Positions 47,566 through 59,339 of a stretch of 64,000 nt of DNA are shown piece after piece. The notes below the pieces were generated by a model. It saw only the letters and a list, made by a program, of their open reading frames with translations. It was not told where the DNA came from and did not search any database. The translations under genes were made by a program, and so were the position numbers. This DNA is from Isoetes taiwanensis (lineage: Eukaryota > Streptophyta > Lycopodiopsida > Isoetales > Isoetaceae), in assembly GCA_021234155.1 (NCBI GenBank), contig JAJEKV010000105.1, positions 1,377,451 through 1,441,450 of the forward strand. Direction: 5' to 3'. The number at the start of each line of letters is the position of its first letter. Position 1 is the stretch's first letter.

Positions 47566-48229
47566 TTCCTTTGCTTCATGGGATAACCTTGAATGCCTCG
47601 CTAACGCCGCTATCGAAAACCATCAAAACCGCCATTAGAAGCTATCTTCAAAATTGCCGCTATTATGTGGCGTGGACCGGACTCTCAAACAATCTCAAAA
47701 CTCGCACGCTGTGGCCTCAAAACCACTCTAAATACAGATTGAACCGGTCACAGATTGCCTCTAAATACAGCCGCCCCTCTACATACAGATTGCGTATGTG
47801 CAGAAATCGAATCAAGAAGCCGCCCCTCAACAACCCGCCCATGTATCGTCCTCATAGCAACTGGATTCAACCGGTTTCAGCCCTCATAGCAACCGGATTC
47901 AGCCATCTGCCCATTGGCATGCCATCCGCACGTGTCTGCCCAGCAGACATGCCCATATGCCTTCTATCATGGTACCATGCCCAGAAACGCCAACAAAACA
48001 CATGCCCACAACCCACTTTGGAATATCTACCTTTCTGGGCCAACAAGCAGCTCAAAGCATCTAAAAAATACAGTCTAACTACGTTTTCACATACAATACA
48101 GGGGCAAAATCTTGGCAAAACCATGCCAGAAATGCTGCCCCCAAATACCAAACGAAATAATTATAACATTATGACACTGGCCTCATTTTTCCTAAAAATA
48201 TTTTATTTTGCTTGATAATCTTTTATTTT

Positions 48230-49400
48230 GCCGAGACCATGGTATTTCTGGCCAGGACCGTGGTATTTCTGGCCAGGGCCATGGTATTTCTGGCCAATAC
48301 CATGGTATTTCTGGCCAAGGCCTTCATGATGGCATATAGTCCTCGTAATCCTTTATTTGCCTTATAATAACACTGGCTTCATTTTTCCCAAAAATATTTT
48401 ATTTTGCCTGGTAATCCTTTATTTTGCCGAGACCATGATAGTTCCGCCAGACCATGGTATTTCTGGCCATATACCATGGTGTTTCTGGCCAAGGCCATGG
48501 TATTTCTGGCCAATACCATGGTGTTTCTGTCCAAGGCCATGGCATTTCTGGCCTATATCATTGTATTTCTGGCCATATACCATGGTGTTTCTGGCCAATA
48601 CATGGAATTTCTGGCCAATACCATGGTATTTCTAGCCAAGGCCATGATATTTCTGGCCAATACCATGGTATTTCTGCCCAATGCTTTCATAGTGGCATAT
48701 AGTCCTCGTAGAATCTTTTATTTGCCTTATAATAACACCGGGCTTCATTTTTCCTAAAATATTTTATTTTTGCCCGTAATCCTTTTTTGCAGAGACTATG
48801 GTATTTCTGGCCAGGACCATGGTATTTTTGGCCATATATCATGATGTTTCTGACCAAGGCCATGGTATTTCTGGCCAATACCATGGTATTTCTGGCCAAA
48901 TACCATGGTATTTCTGCCCAATGCCTTCATAGTGGCATATAGTCCGTGTAATCCTTTATTTGCCTTATAATAACACTGGCTTCATTTTTCCTAAAATATT
49001 TTTTTTTTGGTTTGGTAATCCTTTATTTTGCCAAGACCATGGTATTTCTGGCCAAGACTATGGTATTTCTGGCCATATACCATGGTGTTTCTAGCCAAGG
49101 CCATGGTATTTATGGCCATATACCATTGTATTTCTGGCCATATACCATGGTATTTCTGGCCATATATCATTGTATTTTTGGCCATATGCCATGGTATATC
49201 TGGCCAATACCATGGTATTTCTGGCCAATACCATGGTATTTCTGGTTAATACCATGGTATTTCTGGGCATATACCATTGTATTTCTGACCCAATACCATG
49301 GTATTTCAGGCCGAATACTATGGTATTTCTGGCCATATACCATGGTATTCTGGCCCAAATACCATGGTAGTTCCGCCAAACCATGGTAGTTCCTAAAAAT
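48230..49400 (+). repeat. Minisatellite arrays in higher-order units (copy B)
   Basis: Blocks of 21-bp units at about 48,235-48,320, 48,430-48,690, 48,795-48,920 and 49,033-49,400 alternate with the same ~110-bp linker as copy A. Unit numbers differ from copy A, showing independent expansion or loss after duplication. Confidence 0.95.
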
Positions 49401-50088
49401 ATGTTATTTTTTACGGCTTAGAGTAAGGAAGGGAAAACTCCTTCCTCTAAGTTCATATGTATTTTTTTGGCGAAATACCATGGTATTTTCGACAATTGTT
49501 ATTCGCACAATTGTATTTAAAGCCACGGTTTTCGGCAATACAAAAGTGTATTTACGGTAACACACTAACACATAAGCATGGTATTGTATCTGGAACAAAA
49601 AAGCAATCACGGTGAAAGTTCACGCAAACAACGAATTGATCAAGAGTTAAACAAGCCGCTCAAAAGCTAAACAAGTAGCAGTGTGTCACGTGAAAGTTCG
49701 GAAGCTAATTTGAAGAAATTTCAGATGGTCTTTGATAGTTTCTTTTGCTCAGATCCGCACTTCATGTAGCCTGCCTAGTAGCATACCGAAGTGCAACCGC
49801 AGCTTGCAACATCAACCTTTCCAAACCAATCCGGTTACCCTCGATAGTGTAGCCTAGTTAGCATAAATAATGAACACAATGAACATAAGAAAATCATACA
49901 ATATATGTTTATACCTTAACAGGATGAATTTGCAGATCATTTAGAATGAAGTCCCTAATAAAACACCGTGTAGATAAAAGAGTATACACTCCACACTCTG
50001 AACCATTTTCTTGTTAAGGACAACGCATTTCCACCGGTTGGATGTCAACCCATTCTCAGGCGGGGTATCCCAAATTTGATGGACCTCT

Positions 50089-53000
50089 ACCTTTTTGATC
50101 AACCTGCAGCCATGTAGAAGTAATCATAATTATAGAATTACAAAATTTCAGGACTTATAAAATTACGTAATTAGGTAGATAGTGATGTAAATAGTCGCAA
50201 AAGATGCCTACTGCATATTTCACATGATATCTCAAAGATCATGCCATAATATGAGGGAGTCAAAGTGCAAAAGAAAGTCTGGATGTGGAGCTCCAAGTGT
50301 CTTGGCACTTCCCAATCAACACAATAAAACATATAGGCTCCATTGATGACCCAGACTTAAGTTAACCGAATTAACTACTTATAAACATATCAAAACATAT
50401 GAATAAGCGCTAAAGGAAAGGATGTATTATTGGTGCCAAGACTAACCTTCTACAAACAAAGGGCCAATGGAAGAGAGGTGGCTCCCTGGTTTGGCAGAAC
50501 CGCCTCCAAATGGACACAAACTTGTTCATGTACAGTCCACAATGACCGGGTGAAAGAAGACATGAGACCTCCTGACCGGTATTGTATGAGAAACAACCCC
50601 TATGTATGAATTATGAATTCACAATCAATGCATAATTGAAATAAATGAGAAGGAGGGACACTTACATGCGATAGGCTCCCCGTGACATTGCTCATTCAAC
50701 CGTGATTGTCCCATCTTTTCGTGAATATCCGCACTGCATGCTCAAGGAGAAGGCCTCCACATCATCTATCACAAATTCACCTTTACATCCGAGACCGTGG
50801 GCCCAAAGTGTGCTCCTCGATGGATAGGCCATTGTGCATTGTAGGCAAGAATTGGATTAGACTTGGCACTCTTCCCCCTTTTTGTTAGCCCCATTCCGTG
50901 AGTGGTAAGGTCCTCCAGTGCATAAAAACCAAAATTCAGAATGAAGTCATCTGTCATGGTCACAATTGTTCTCTTTGATTACATCGGATCATCCTCCCCA
51001 TCATCTACCACATCAAGTATGTGGATATCCGTGCACGCAGATGAAGCAAAGACCCAATTGTTCGATGAGGGTAATTCTGAACCAATCCTCAACATTGGTT
51101 TTTGAGGTGCTTTGAAGAACATCCCCGCAGCCTATAGACTTGGTTAGCTTGCTACTGTGTATCGGCGGGATCTCGGCCCCACCGCCGCCCCCCAAACCCG
51201 CCATAATAAAGTAATTTGTCTCAAAAGCTTTTGCATGCCTCTAGGTTATCCAAAGCTTCTCGCCCACCCATTCTTTTCTCATCCACAAGATTCAACCTAT
51301 AATTTTGTGCATTGTACTTTCATCACTGTGGCAATCTTTTTATCCTTCATTCTCCCCACTCCAACCTCCTCCGAGCAACATAATTTTCAGCATATTGCAC
51401 CAAAGTTTTTCTTTGTCCTCACCCTCTCGAATATTCTCGAGCATAGCCCCGACCACAACCCAAAGCAAGCTCTCTAAGATTCTTCAAAACCTATACAGAC
51501 AACCTTATACTACTTCGGATCAAAGGCATGCCTCAAGTTTTATTGTTGCATGTCCCGCCTTTCCCTTCTTTTTGCTTTGTAACAGTAGCCTTCTTCTTTC
51601 AAATTCCCCGCAGAGAGACGTGATTCTGCCTCTTCGTGAGGGCTGCCCTTTGATCGCCACATTGTCTATTTTCGTATAGTGGTCAATATGGACGATGCTC
51701 CGCCTCCCTAAACTAGCTTATATCATGGCAATGGAGCCGCTACCAAGGCCTCACGAGGGAAAAGAGAGCTCAATGGTTGGCTAGATGGAATGTGCAGAGC
51801 ATAGGGTGCATACATGTGCAAACAGAGGCAGATTGCCATAGCTTGAGGCAATATCTTGATGCTTGCTTCCTCAAAGCAAGCTTTTGAGATGCCAATGCCC
51901 TTGAATAGGTCAAGACAAAGACACTACCGCCACATAATCCCACATTGAACGAGGCCCTCGGGTGAATGCTACCTCGTACCCACTTGCCCATGAAGGGCAG
52001 CAGCACTCATTGCCTCCATTCACACAAGGCACACTAATTAATTGAGACGGCAGATGGATTAACGAGCCACCAGACGTGCCTGCTAACGTCGCTAAATGGG
52101 AGTCATTGAGGATGAATCTCATACCCTTCAAAGTTGCCCAAAGATATGATCAAATTCTCGACACGAAGTCGAAGCTGGTCGCCTCGGCCAGGCCGTTACA
52201 TGTGACATTGAGCACTGCAAAGATCCCAGACGGCAGCCGGGATCATATCTTCGTGAGGTTATGACATATGATCAGCTATGTCCTCGGCACACACTTGACA
52301 TGTATATATACATTGATGTATACCAGGCCGCTTTGACAAAGATTTCCATATCAGCTTACGCTCTCAAACTCTCTTTCTCAAGGGTTTTAACCGATGTTAA
52401 TAAGTTTGTTTGCGCTTCTTATAATCCCATAGGCCTGCTTCATTCAGTGCATCATAAAATTCATTCTCATCATATTCTACCTTTGGAGCCCCTTCACAAC
52501 AAGACATCCTATTCATGCTCTCTTGAAAGAGTGATCCTGGCGAATTGCTGTATTTTATACACTTATGAGCAACCATGAGCCTGGCTTTTTCTCCTTTTCC
52601 TACTATAATACGGCCCTGCCCAAGTAGCCTTGCCGGGATCTCCTCGTAGTCCTCCTCCCGAGTAGGCTGCTACCACTCTGTATGGGGCTCCCCCTGTGCT
52701 GGACTGACCCTCTCTCGACCACTTTGATCTCTTCCTTGACCACCCCTCAATGAGTCTGGCCACTGAGTTAGACCTGAGCTTCTTTGAGCATTGCCTTTTG
52801 TAGTTTTCTTTCATAGCTTCATGCCAGATCATCTCCTCACTCTTCTGGTGCAATCACTCCTATTACCCCTGATTCATATTATAAACTGCATCTTCTCTTC
52901 TTCCACCTGACTACTCTTTCTTCTTCTTCAGACCTGACCTCCTGATTCTCTTTGAAGATTCTCGTCAGATCCTTCTTCCCCTCCTGAGATTCCTTCCTCC

Positions 53001-53389
53001 TGATTATTAGAAATAGGATGATTTCACCATCCTCACCGCCACTTTGGAATTCCATTCTTCATACCACTGCCGCTTCTGGAAGTCGCATAGCTCCAAAGTC
53101 CTACCGCCTGCCAAATCCTCACGGGAGAGTAGCAAACCATAGCTCACTCTGAGCTCTGCTTTTCCAAAAGTCTCAGACCAATTTCAGCAACGCAAGAGGG
53201 AAGTGTTTTGGACAGACCACTCATCACGGATCATTAGATAATACCTAATCGTAGAAAATGAGACATTTACTGTCTCCACAGACGTACAGACCGTAAATTT
53301 CATTATTTATACCGTATCGTTTGGAAATATCACAAATATTCTTAATAAAAACAACAATGCTCGTGAAAATACTGAGAGAAAGGTCAAAA
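50089..53389. other. No gene recognised
   Basis: Minus-strand frames at 51,204-51,013 (MAGLGGGGGAEIPP) and 50,963-50,769 could be exon remnants, family unknown. 52,560-53,000 is pyrimidine-rich on the plus strand; the minus strand there has a charged broken frame (KENYKRQCSKKLRS) resembling retroelement Gag linkers. Nothing is certain. Confidence 0.3.
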
Positions 53390-54900
53390 TGGTATATGGC
53401 CGTAGTCAATTGGGTTTGATATGGAATAAAATACCACAGGTAATCGGGCCGTAAATACCGCAAGTCTGTAAATACCCATATTAAATTACTTTCATATTAC
53501 ACTCCTGCTTCGGGCCAAAATGCATTGATGTATTGATTCAAAAACAATTCTTTTTATTGTCACAACCTTAGGTGAACGCGGGCCATGTCAGAAATGGCGC
53601 GGTCTTCTGTGACAACCTTAGGAAAGACGCGGTATATGAACAGCATTACTGATGGTATATGCAATGTAAATACCATGGCATTGGCCGAATAAAAATACCA
53701 TGGTATATGTGGCTGCCGTGAATTTTAATTGATGGGCTGAATGCCAAGCATTTTCATCCAAAATGCATGGTCTTCGGCTGGGTAAATAACATGGTGTAGC
53801 GCCCGTAATACTATATTAACTACTATACACCTGCAATAAAATTTAATTGTTGCATGACCTAAAATAAATTGAGTATTGTCGCCAACCCAGTGATCATGCA
53901 TGTCGTAATGCCAGCCCTTCGCACACTTTAGGTTATCTCATGCTCTGGCTGAATTTTGCTGGCATTGGCCGAATAACGCTTTGATGGATACACCGCTTAA
54001 AATACCATGGTGGCGTGCGGCGTCGAAATACCCGACAGACCGCATCACCATGGCATATGGTCGTAAAATGTTGCATATGGCTAGAAATAATGACATTCCC
54101 TCATTCAGAAATACCCACGGCTCAACACCATGGTATTGGCTAGAGTCACCATGACACCGGGCCGTAATAGGAATTACCGCTGCGTCGGCTGAATGCACCC
54201 CGCCGCAAATGCATACCGCAAACACCATGGTGTATGGTCAAATACCAGCGGTACCCGCCGAACATGGTATTCCGCAAACACCATATTAACTTCTACTATA
54301 TTAATCTAAGGCTTTCTACCAAAATTTACTTAGCCGTACTTTCGATCTAAAACATAGAAATTGTATAGCCTTATTCCAAATGTTTGGTATTGGCCGTAAA
54401 CAACAAGGACAAAGGGCTGCTTTACATTATAGCGCCGGGCTGTCAGGGTTGGGGCTACAGGTGAGGACCATGCCTACGAAAATAAATGAAGGCTTTTTGA
54501 ACACCCCATTAATTTAATAGTTGTATTGAGCTAAACAATTTATTATTTGCCTTGTAAATAATTAAAGGCGATACGTCCGTAAATTTTACGTAATGGGCCG
54601 CAAAAACCATGATCTGGAAGGCCTTCTGGAATATTCATGTCTTACCAGAATAATATAAATACATGGTCGCAATACTACATATTTGGCCGCATTATTAGGA
54701 ATCCCAAGGCAAGAAAAATATTATGGGGACTATGTCAATTCTAAGTGGGTGAATAGTTGCATTGCTCCCCAAAACAATTTATGCTGTGGTTGGCTGGGCC
54801 GAATACCGCCCTTTCTGCCCACGCTACCTATGGCTAAAATACCATGTCACCCCTAGCTGAATAATTATGTCACCCATGGCATGTAAAATCCATGGCTAAT
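53390..54900 (-). repeat. Decayed 21-bp minisatellite, mostly inverted orientation
   Basis: Scattered units such as AATACCATGGTATATG, GGCCGTAAATACC and AACACCATGGTGTATGG fit the reverse complement of the 21-bp unit with changes, especially where the unit has CCAGAAA. Spacing is irregular. Confidence 0.65.
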
Positions 54901-56699
54901 TCTGTTCTCACTGTTCCCACGCTTCGGCCTGTGTGCAGCCCCTCTGAATGTGCACTCACCAGGTACTGGACTGTTGTGGCTTGTGCTGGTTAGGCATCTT
55001 TGCCGTTGTAATCCCCTGGTATGTTTCATGGCTTATGAACTGGCTACATCTGGCATGCATGCCCCGGAACGCATGTCGGGAGTTGACGCCTCCCAGTACC
55101 GCATCTGGGATGGGTATGGCACATTTCATGGGAGTCCTAAATACTCACCCTTGACGTCAGCCGTAAAGACCGATCCCCGACTCCAACACGTGGGTCCCCA
55201 TTAGAAACGGAGGTATTGTTTATGCTCAGACCAGACTAGACGGATCCTGGCTCTAAGCTCCCAATGGATTATAAAAGTAGCTTTAACAGAGGAAATCCCC
55301 CTATTCCAGCTTATACAAAGCTCTGATCCGTTAATCCATTTTCTTTATAAGTAGTGGCATGTTTGAGGTTACCTCGAAGTAAAATAAAAGGCTAATGCAT
55401 TTTTTATATTCCAGCCATAAGTTTACATAATGCTTTGATCAAAATGGAAACGAGGTGTTTACATGTCCATAATGTTGATGAAGTGGTTTGGTGTCCCATT
55501 GACCTGATTCTAAGGAATGATTATTCCTTTTGGCCTTTATCTTTAGCTTTGATGTAGAAGTATTTTGAGTTGGCACTTCATCATCCCCAGCTCAGTAATC
55601 TTGGATTGTAATTTCCAGCCAAAGGCAACATTTAACCCCTCTTCATATCAGCTTTTAATTTTTAATTTTGATGTAATCACTGAGGAATCAGAGCTAATTT
55701 CTAAGGGTGTCCAATTTTCTCATTTCAGAGTAACGGATTTCTGTACCCCAATGTTTAAGCCAATTGATGCTTGATTTTTCTGGCAGTGCTAGTCCACCAA
55801 ATCATCCAGCCAAAGGTGCCATGAGTCCCTTGAATTAAACAGGATCCTAAGAAGTGGCAGTGGCACGCGGTCCTTGTTTTATTTCAGCAATCAAAACCAA
55901 TGGATTTAGCACCTCTGTCACCAAGCCAAACATTGACATGCAATTTATGATTTCACAACAACTTATGATTCTAGATTCCAAAGCAGTCTATAAAAAGTTA
56001 GACGTAGGAGCTGTTAGAAGCATACATAAATTATCTTTAGAATCGGCAGTCCACCTTTAAATTTTAACAACGATGTAATTTGGTATACGGGATGAAGGGA
56101 ATCAAAATCTGTCAACATCGACCCAAAATTACAAAAACAAAACCGATCTTCAATTTGAATGCTAGAGTGGTAAATTGGCAGTTTCATCTGTTAGATTCCA
56201 CACAGGTTGTTATTTCCTAACCTAAGTCAACTACTATTTTATTGCAGCCTTTACCCTTTCAAGTTTAATTTTCTCTGAGGATTAAACAGGTCTACTTGCG
56301 TGTGTTCATTTAGTTACCCAAAGTTATTGTTTGAATGGTCTGTCTGTCAGACAGGGCAAAAAACGAGATTTGCCACAATAAATGAGATAAAAAAGCTTTT
56401 CTTAATTTGAAATTTGTTGATATGGATTTATCCTTTGGGGATTATCAACTGATATGGATATTTAGCCATTTCTTCCTAGGAAGTTATGAGTTATCAACTT
56501 AAAAGTAGAACTATAGCCATTCTTCGGGACTCTATTCTTATCTAAATTGTTTCATTGCATAGGGCAGAGTTTACAGCTTCCCATTTCTAGAAAACATGTA
56601 GCAGCACGTTTCCCGCTTAAATCAGCATGGACAGCAGATGAACTACAAAGCTGTCCATGATGTTGCATCAGGTTGAAACGGTAGACAGTTAAGGGAAGG
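54901..56699. other. No gene recognised
   Basis: Short frames at 54,948-55,204 look chance. The rest is A/T-rich without clear repeats or motifs. Confidence 0.35.
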
Positions 56700-58163
56700 C
56701 TTCTGCCTCATCTAACCAATTCTGCTCGTCCTAAGAGATCAACAATACAGCCATAATGCTCCATGTCCATTACAATGGGTTGACCTGAAGTTGTGTTAGT
56801 GAATAAGGGATCATTCCCTGCAAAACCAGCATGGCTACATACATATAAAGTACATGATTTAAAAGTAATCTCATTAATCATCAGGCCCCTCAACTACCAT
56901 CTGATCTGAAAAACCATGCCATCTTTCCATGCCCATAATGGGCATATGCTAAATTAGTGTATCCTATAAACTGAAGCTGCTGCAGGTATTTGCATCAAAC
57001 ACCCTACATGCATCCTCTAGGACTTCCACACCTGCATACATAGAAATCAAAGCACTTTTGCACGAGACATAATTTTAAATTGGAATGGGCAAGCAAGTGC
57101 ATGCAACTTTCTTGCCTCAGACAAAGCAAAATCCTGCACATGCATCAAGGGGCAGTAACAACAACATCTCTATCAGGCTTCATCCCTTCCTGCACCAGTT
57201 GTTGAAAAAAGAAGCAGCACCTTTTGTATTGCCCCCTTGTTGCATGCAACCTGGGTCAATAACATTCCATTGTTAATATCCCGCTGGCATCTCGAAGAGC
57301 TGCATAGCCCCAACCAACTCTCTTGTTGTATATAAGCAGAAATTATGGCTGTCCAAGAGATGACATTCCGTTTCAGTAATCTGTTCAAATAATACTTGAC
57401 GGCCTCCCTCAAGTTTCCTATGCTGACCATAAGCTGCAATTATAGCAGTCCATGAATGAGACATCCCTTATAAGGCATTTGCTTCAGTAGAGATCTACTG
57501 CTCCTCATTAAGTTGGCAAGCCTCAACAGAGATCACAGTATCAGAAGCTACATCAATGCCAGCATTTGCTGAAACAGTGCTCCTCATTAGACTTGACCAT
57601 TACCAAAAAGCAGTTAATATCATGATATTCCCAGGAGACCACGCTCTTTCGGCATTAGTTGAAAGAGCTTAAGAGCGTTCTTGAACTGTCCCTCTTAATA
57701 AACCTCCGCACTATAGAATTCCACGCAAATAAACATTTCGCAGAGCAGATTCTGCAAAGAGTTTCAGCCCTCAAGATGCCCATGTTCTGCATGACCAGCA
57801 ATCATAGTGTTCCATGAAATTATCACGCTGAGGCATTTGTTCGAATCACTGATCAGCTCCTTGATACAGACCTGTTTAACACGATTGTTTCATAATGCAT
57901 TCCATGATACTCATTCTGCTGAGGCATTTGGTTTGAAAACTTAATGGCCATCTTACAGCCTTACGTCCATGTTGCAATTCATTGTGTTCATAAGTTACTA
58001 TATCCAGATCACATCTGAGATAAAAAGCACCAGTTTCCTTCAAGGTGTCTATGTTGGACATAAACTGCAAATTAAGATATTCCAAGAATAAATGTTCCGC
58101 TAACGCACATCTTGTCAAATACAACCCTCTTGCATTCTGTAAATCTTCTTCACACTTTGCCAT
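56700..58163 (-). pseudogene. PPR protein pseudogene (PLS type, E domain)
   Basis: On the minus strand, PPR motifs follow in order through broken frames: MAKCEEDLQNARGLY (58,163), a piece with HAEHGHLEGAE (about 57,790), GQFKNALKLFQLMP (57,680), HSWTAIIAAYGQHRKLEGG (57,460), RNVISWTAIISAYIQQ (57,370), EGMKPD (57,190), ALISMYA and EDACRVFDA (57,050), NEITFKSCTLYVCSHAGFA (56,875) and the E-type MEHYGCIVDLLGRAEL (56,765). PPR proteins are RNA-binding helical repeats of plastids and mitochondria; PLS-E types take part in C-to-U editing. No start, transit peptide or DYW tail is visible. Many frame shifts. It is divergent from the next PPR copy. Confidence 0.8.
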
Positions 58164-59339
58164 ACATTTGTATAAGCAAAATTAGATAGGACCACATGCT
58201 GATCCAATTCATTTCATTATGTAAAGATGAATCCACAATTTTCTGATAAAGCCTTGGTACTAGAACAATGTTTGAAAGCAACAAGGCAATTTCTACCGCC
58301 GAAGTTTACTTGAGCCTTTGGAAGCCTTTTTCTCGATACCTACTGTTCTTATTTCCTGTTTACAATGCTGGAGGCGGTGGAGCTTTTCCCTATCCCTCCT
58401 CTGTTGTCAATTCTCCCTGGTTTTACCATTAGGCTCCACAGTCGGCAAAAGTCTGGTGAAACTTTTGGTCTGGTACGTAAGACAAGTTTTGCTTTCAGCT
58501 ATGGCACGTCATGGCTTTACTCTTTATGAGATCCTAGCACTACCACTGATAGTGATATTAAGAGTTGCCTAGTGAAACGAAAACCATTTTGATGGAAAAA
58601 GGGAAAACAACAGGTTAACAACATACCGGAAGTGCGCTGGATTATATGCAGCGACAACCTAGTTTCTGGTGAGTTTTGAGCTGCCGCTACAGATTGTGGT
58701 CCTTGAGGTAGAATATCTGGTAATGTTCAAAAAAAACATACGCCGCTGATTCCTTAGCTGCCAGCTGTCAAAACGATGCGGAATTTGGATGGCTTCTTCT
58801 TCCTGGCAGTGAGAGCAGGCATCTCACAAAACCGCATAAGACCTGGTATTCAAATAACAATGGAGGTTGATCTTTCGGATTGCATGGAAGTTAGCTTCTA
58901 TCAACGTCTTCGAAGATTCAAGGTACCCAACTGAGCTTGCCAGGCCGCAGAGCGTAGGTCAGATAACGCTATAGCCTGCAACCATAATACAATTACTCAA
59001 TAATGTCTCTCTTTGCGAGTCCGTCAGGTATGTTCTTTTTTCTTATTATCTTATTCTTCTTTAATGTACAAGGTTACTAATTTTATAATCAGCAGGACGT
59101 TTAAACTGCTGGATCAGCACTCAAATCTGCTGAGATTATGCAGCAGCAGCATTCCTGTGCCCAGAAATTGGCTTATCAATTGCTGCAATGAGTGCCCCAG
59201 TGCTGGAGCGGTAAAGTGAGTGCCCGGCCTCCTCATGACCACAGTGGTCTACCCATTGCTGCCCTGAGTGATCAGGCCTACGTGCTTGCTTTGTGGAAAC
59301 AAATTGATGCAAATGAAGAATGAAAAGTTTGAAATTCCA
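58164..59339. other. Spacer between divergent PPR pseudogenes
   Basis: No clear coding content. It could contain the lost N-termini and promoters of both PPR copies. A short frame at 59,100-59,215 may be an N-terminal remnant of the plus-strand copy. Confidence 0.35.

Larger units (their letters stand above)
47400..50088 (+). repeat. Duplicated block D2, copy B
   Basis: Copy of 38,551-41,911. It begins at the junction with D1-B and ends CAAATTTGATGGACCTCT at 50,088, where homology to copy A stops. Confidence 0.9.

Noticed and set aside
46813-47638. Frames in the D1/D2 blocks (for example CKLYPSNPPRIISMDV) as a conserved gene
   Set aside because: The two copies disagree in frame across the region, and no known family motif appears; shared sequence is explained by duplication.
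52563-52853. 96-codon basic minus-strand frame as a host gene
   Set aside because: Charged, Arg/Lys-rich composition with broken flanking frames resembles decayed retroelement Gag; no splice sites or motif support a host gene.
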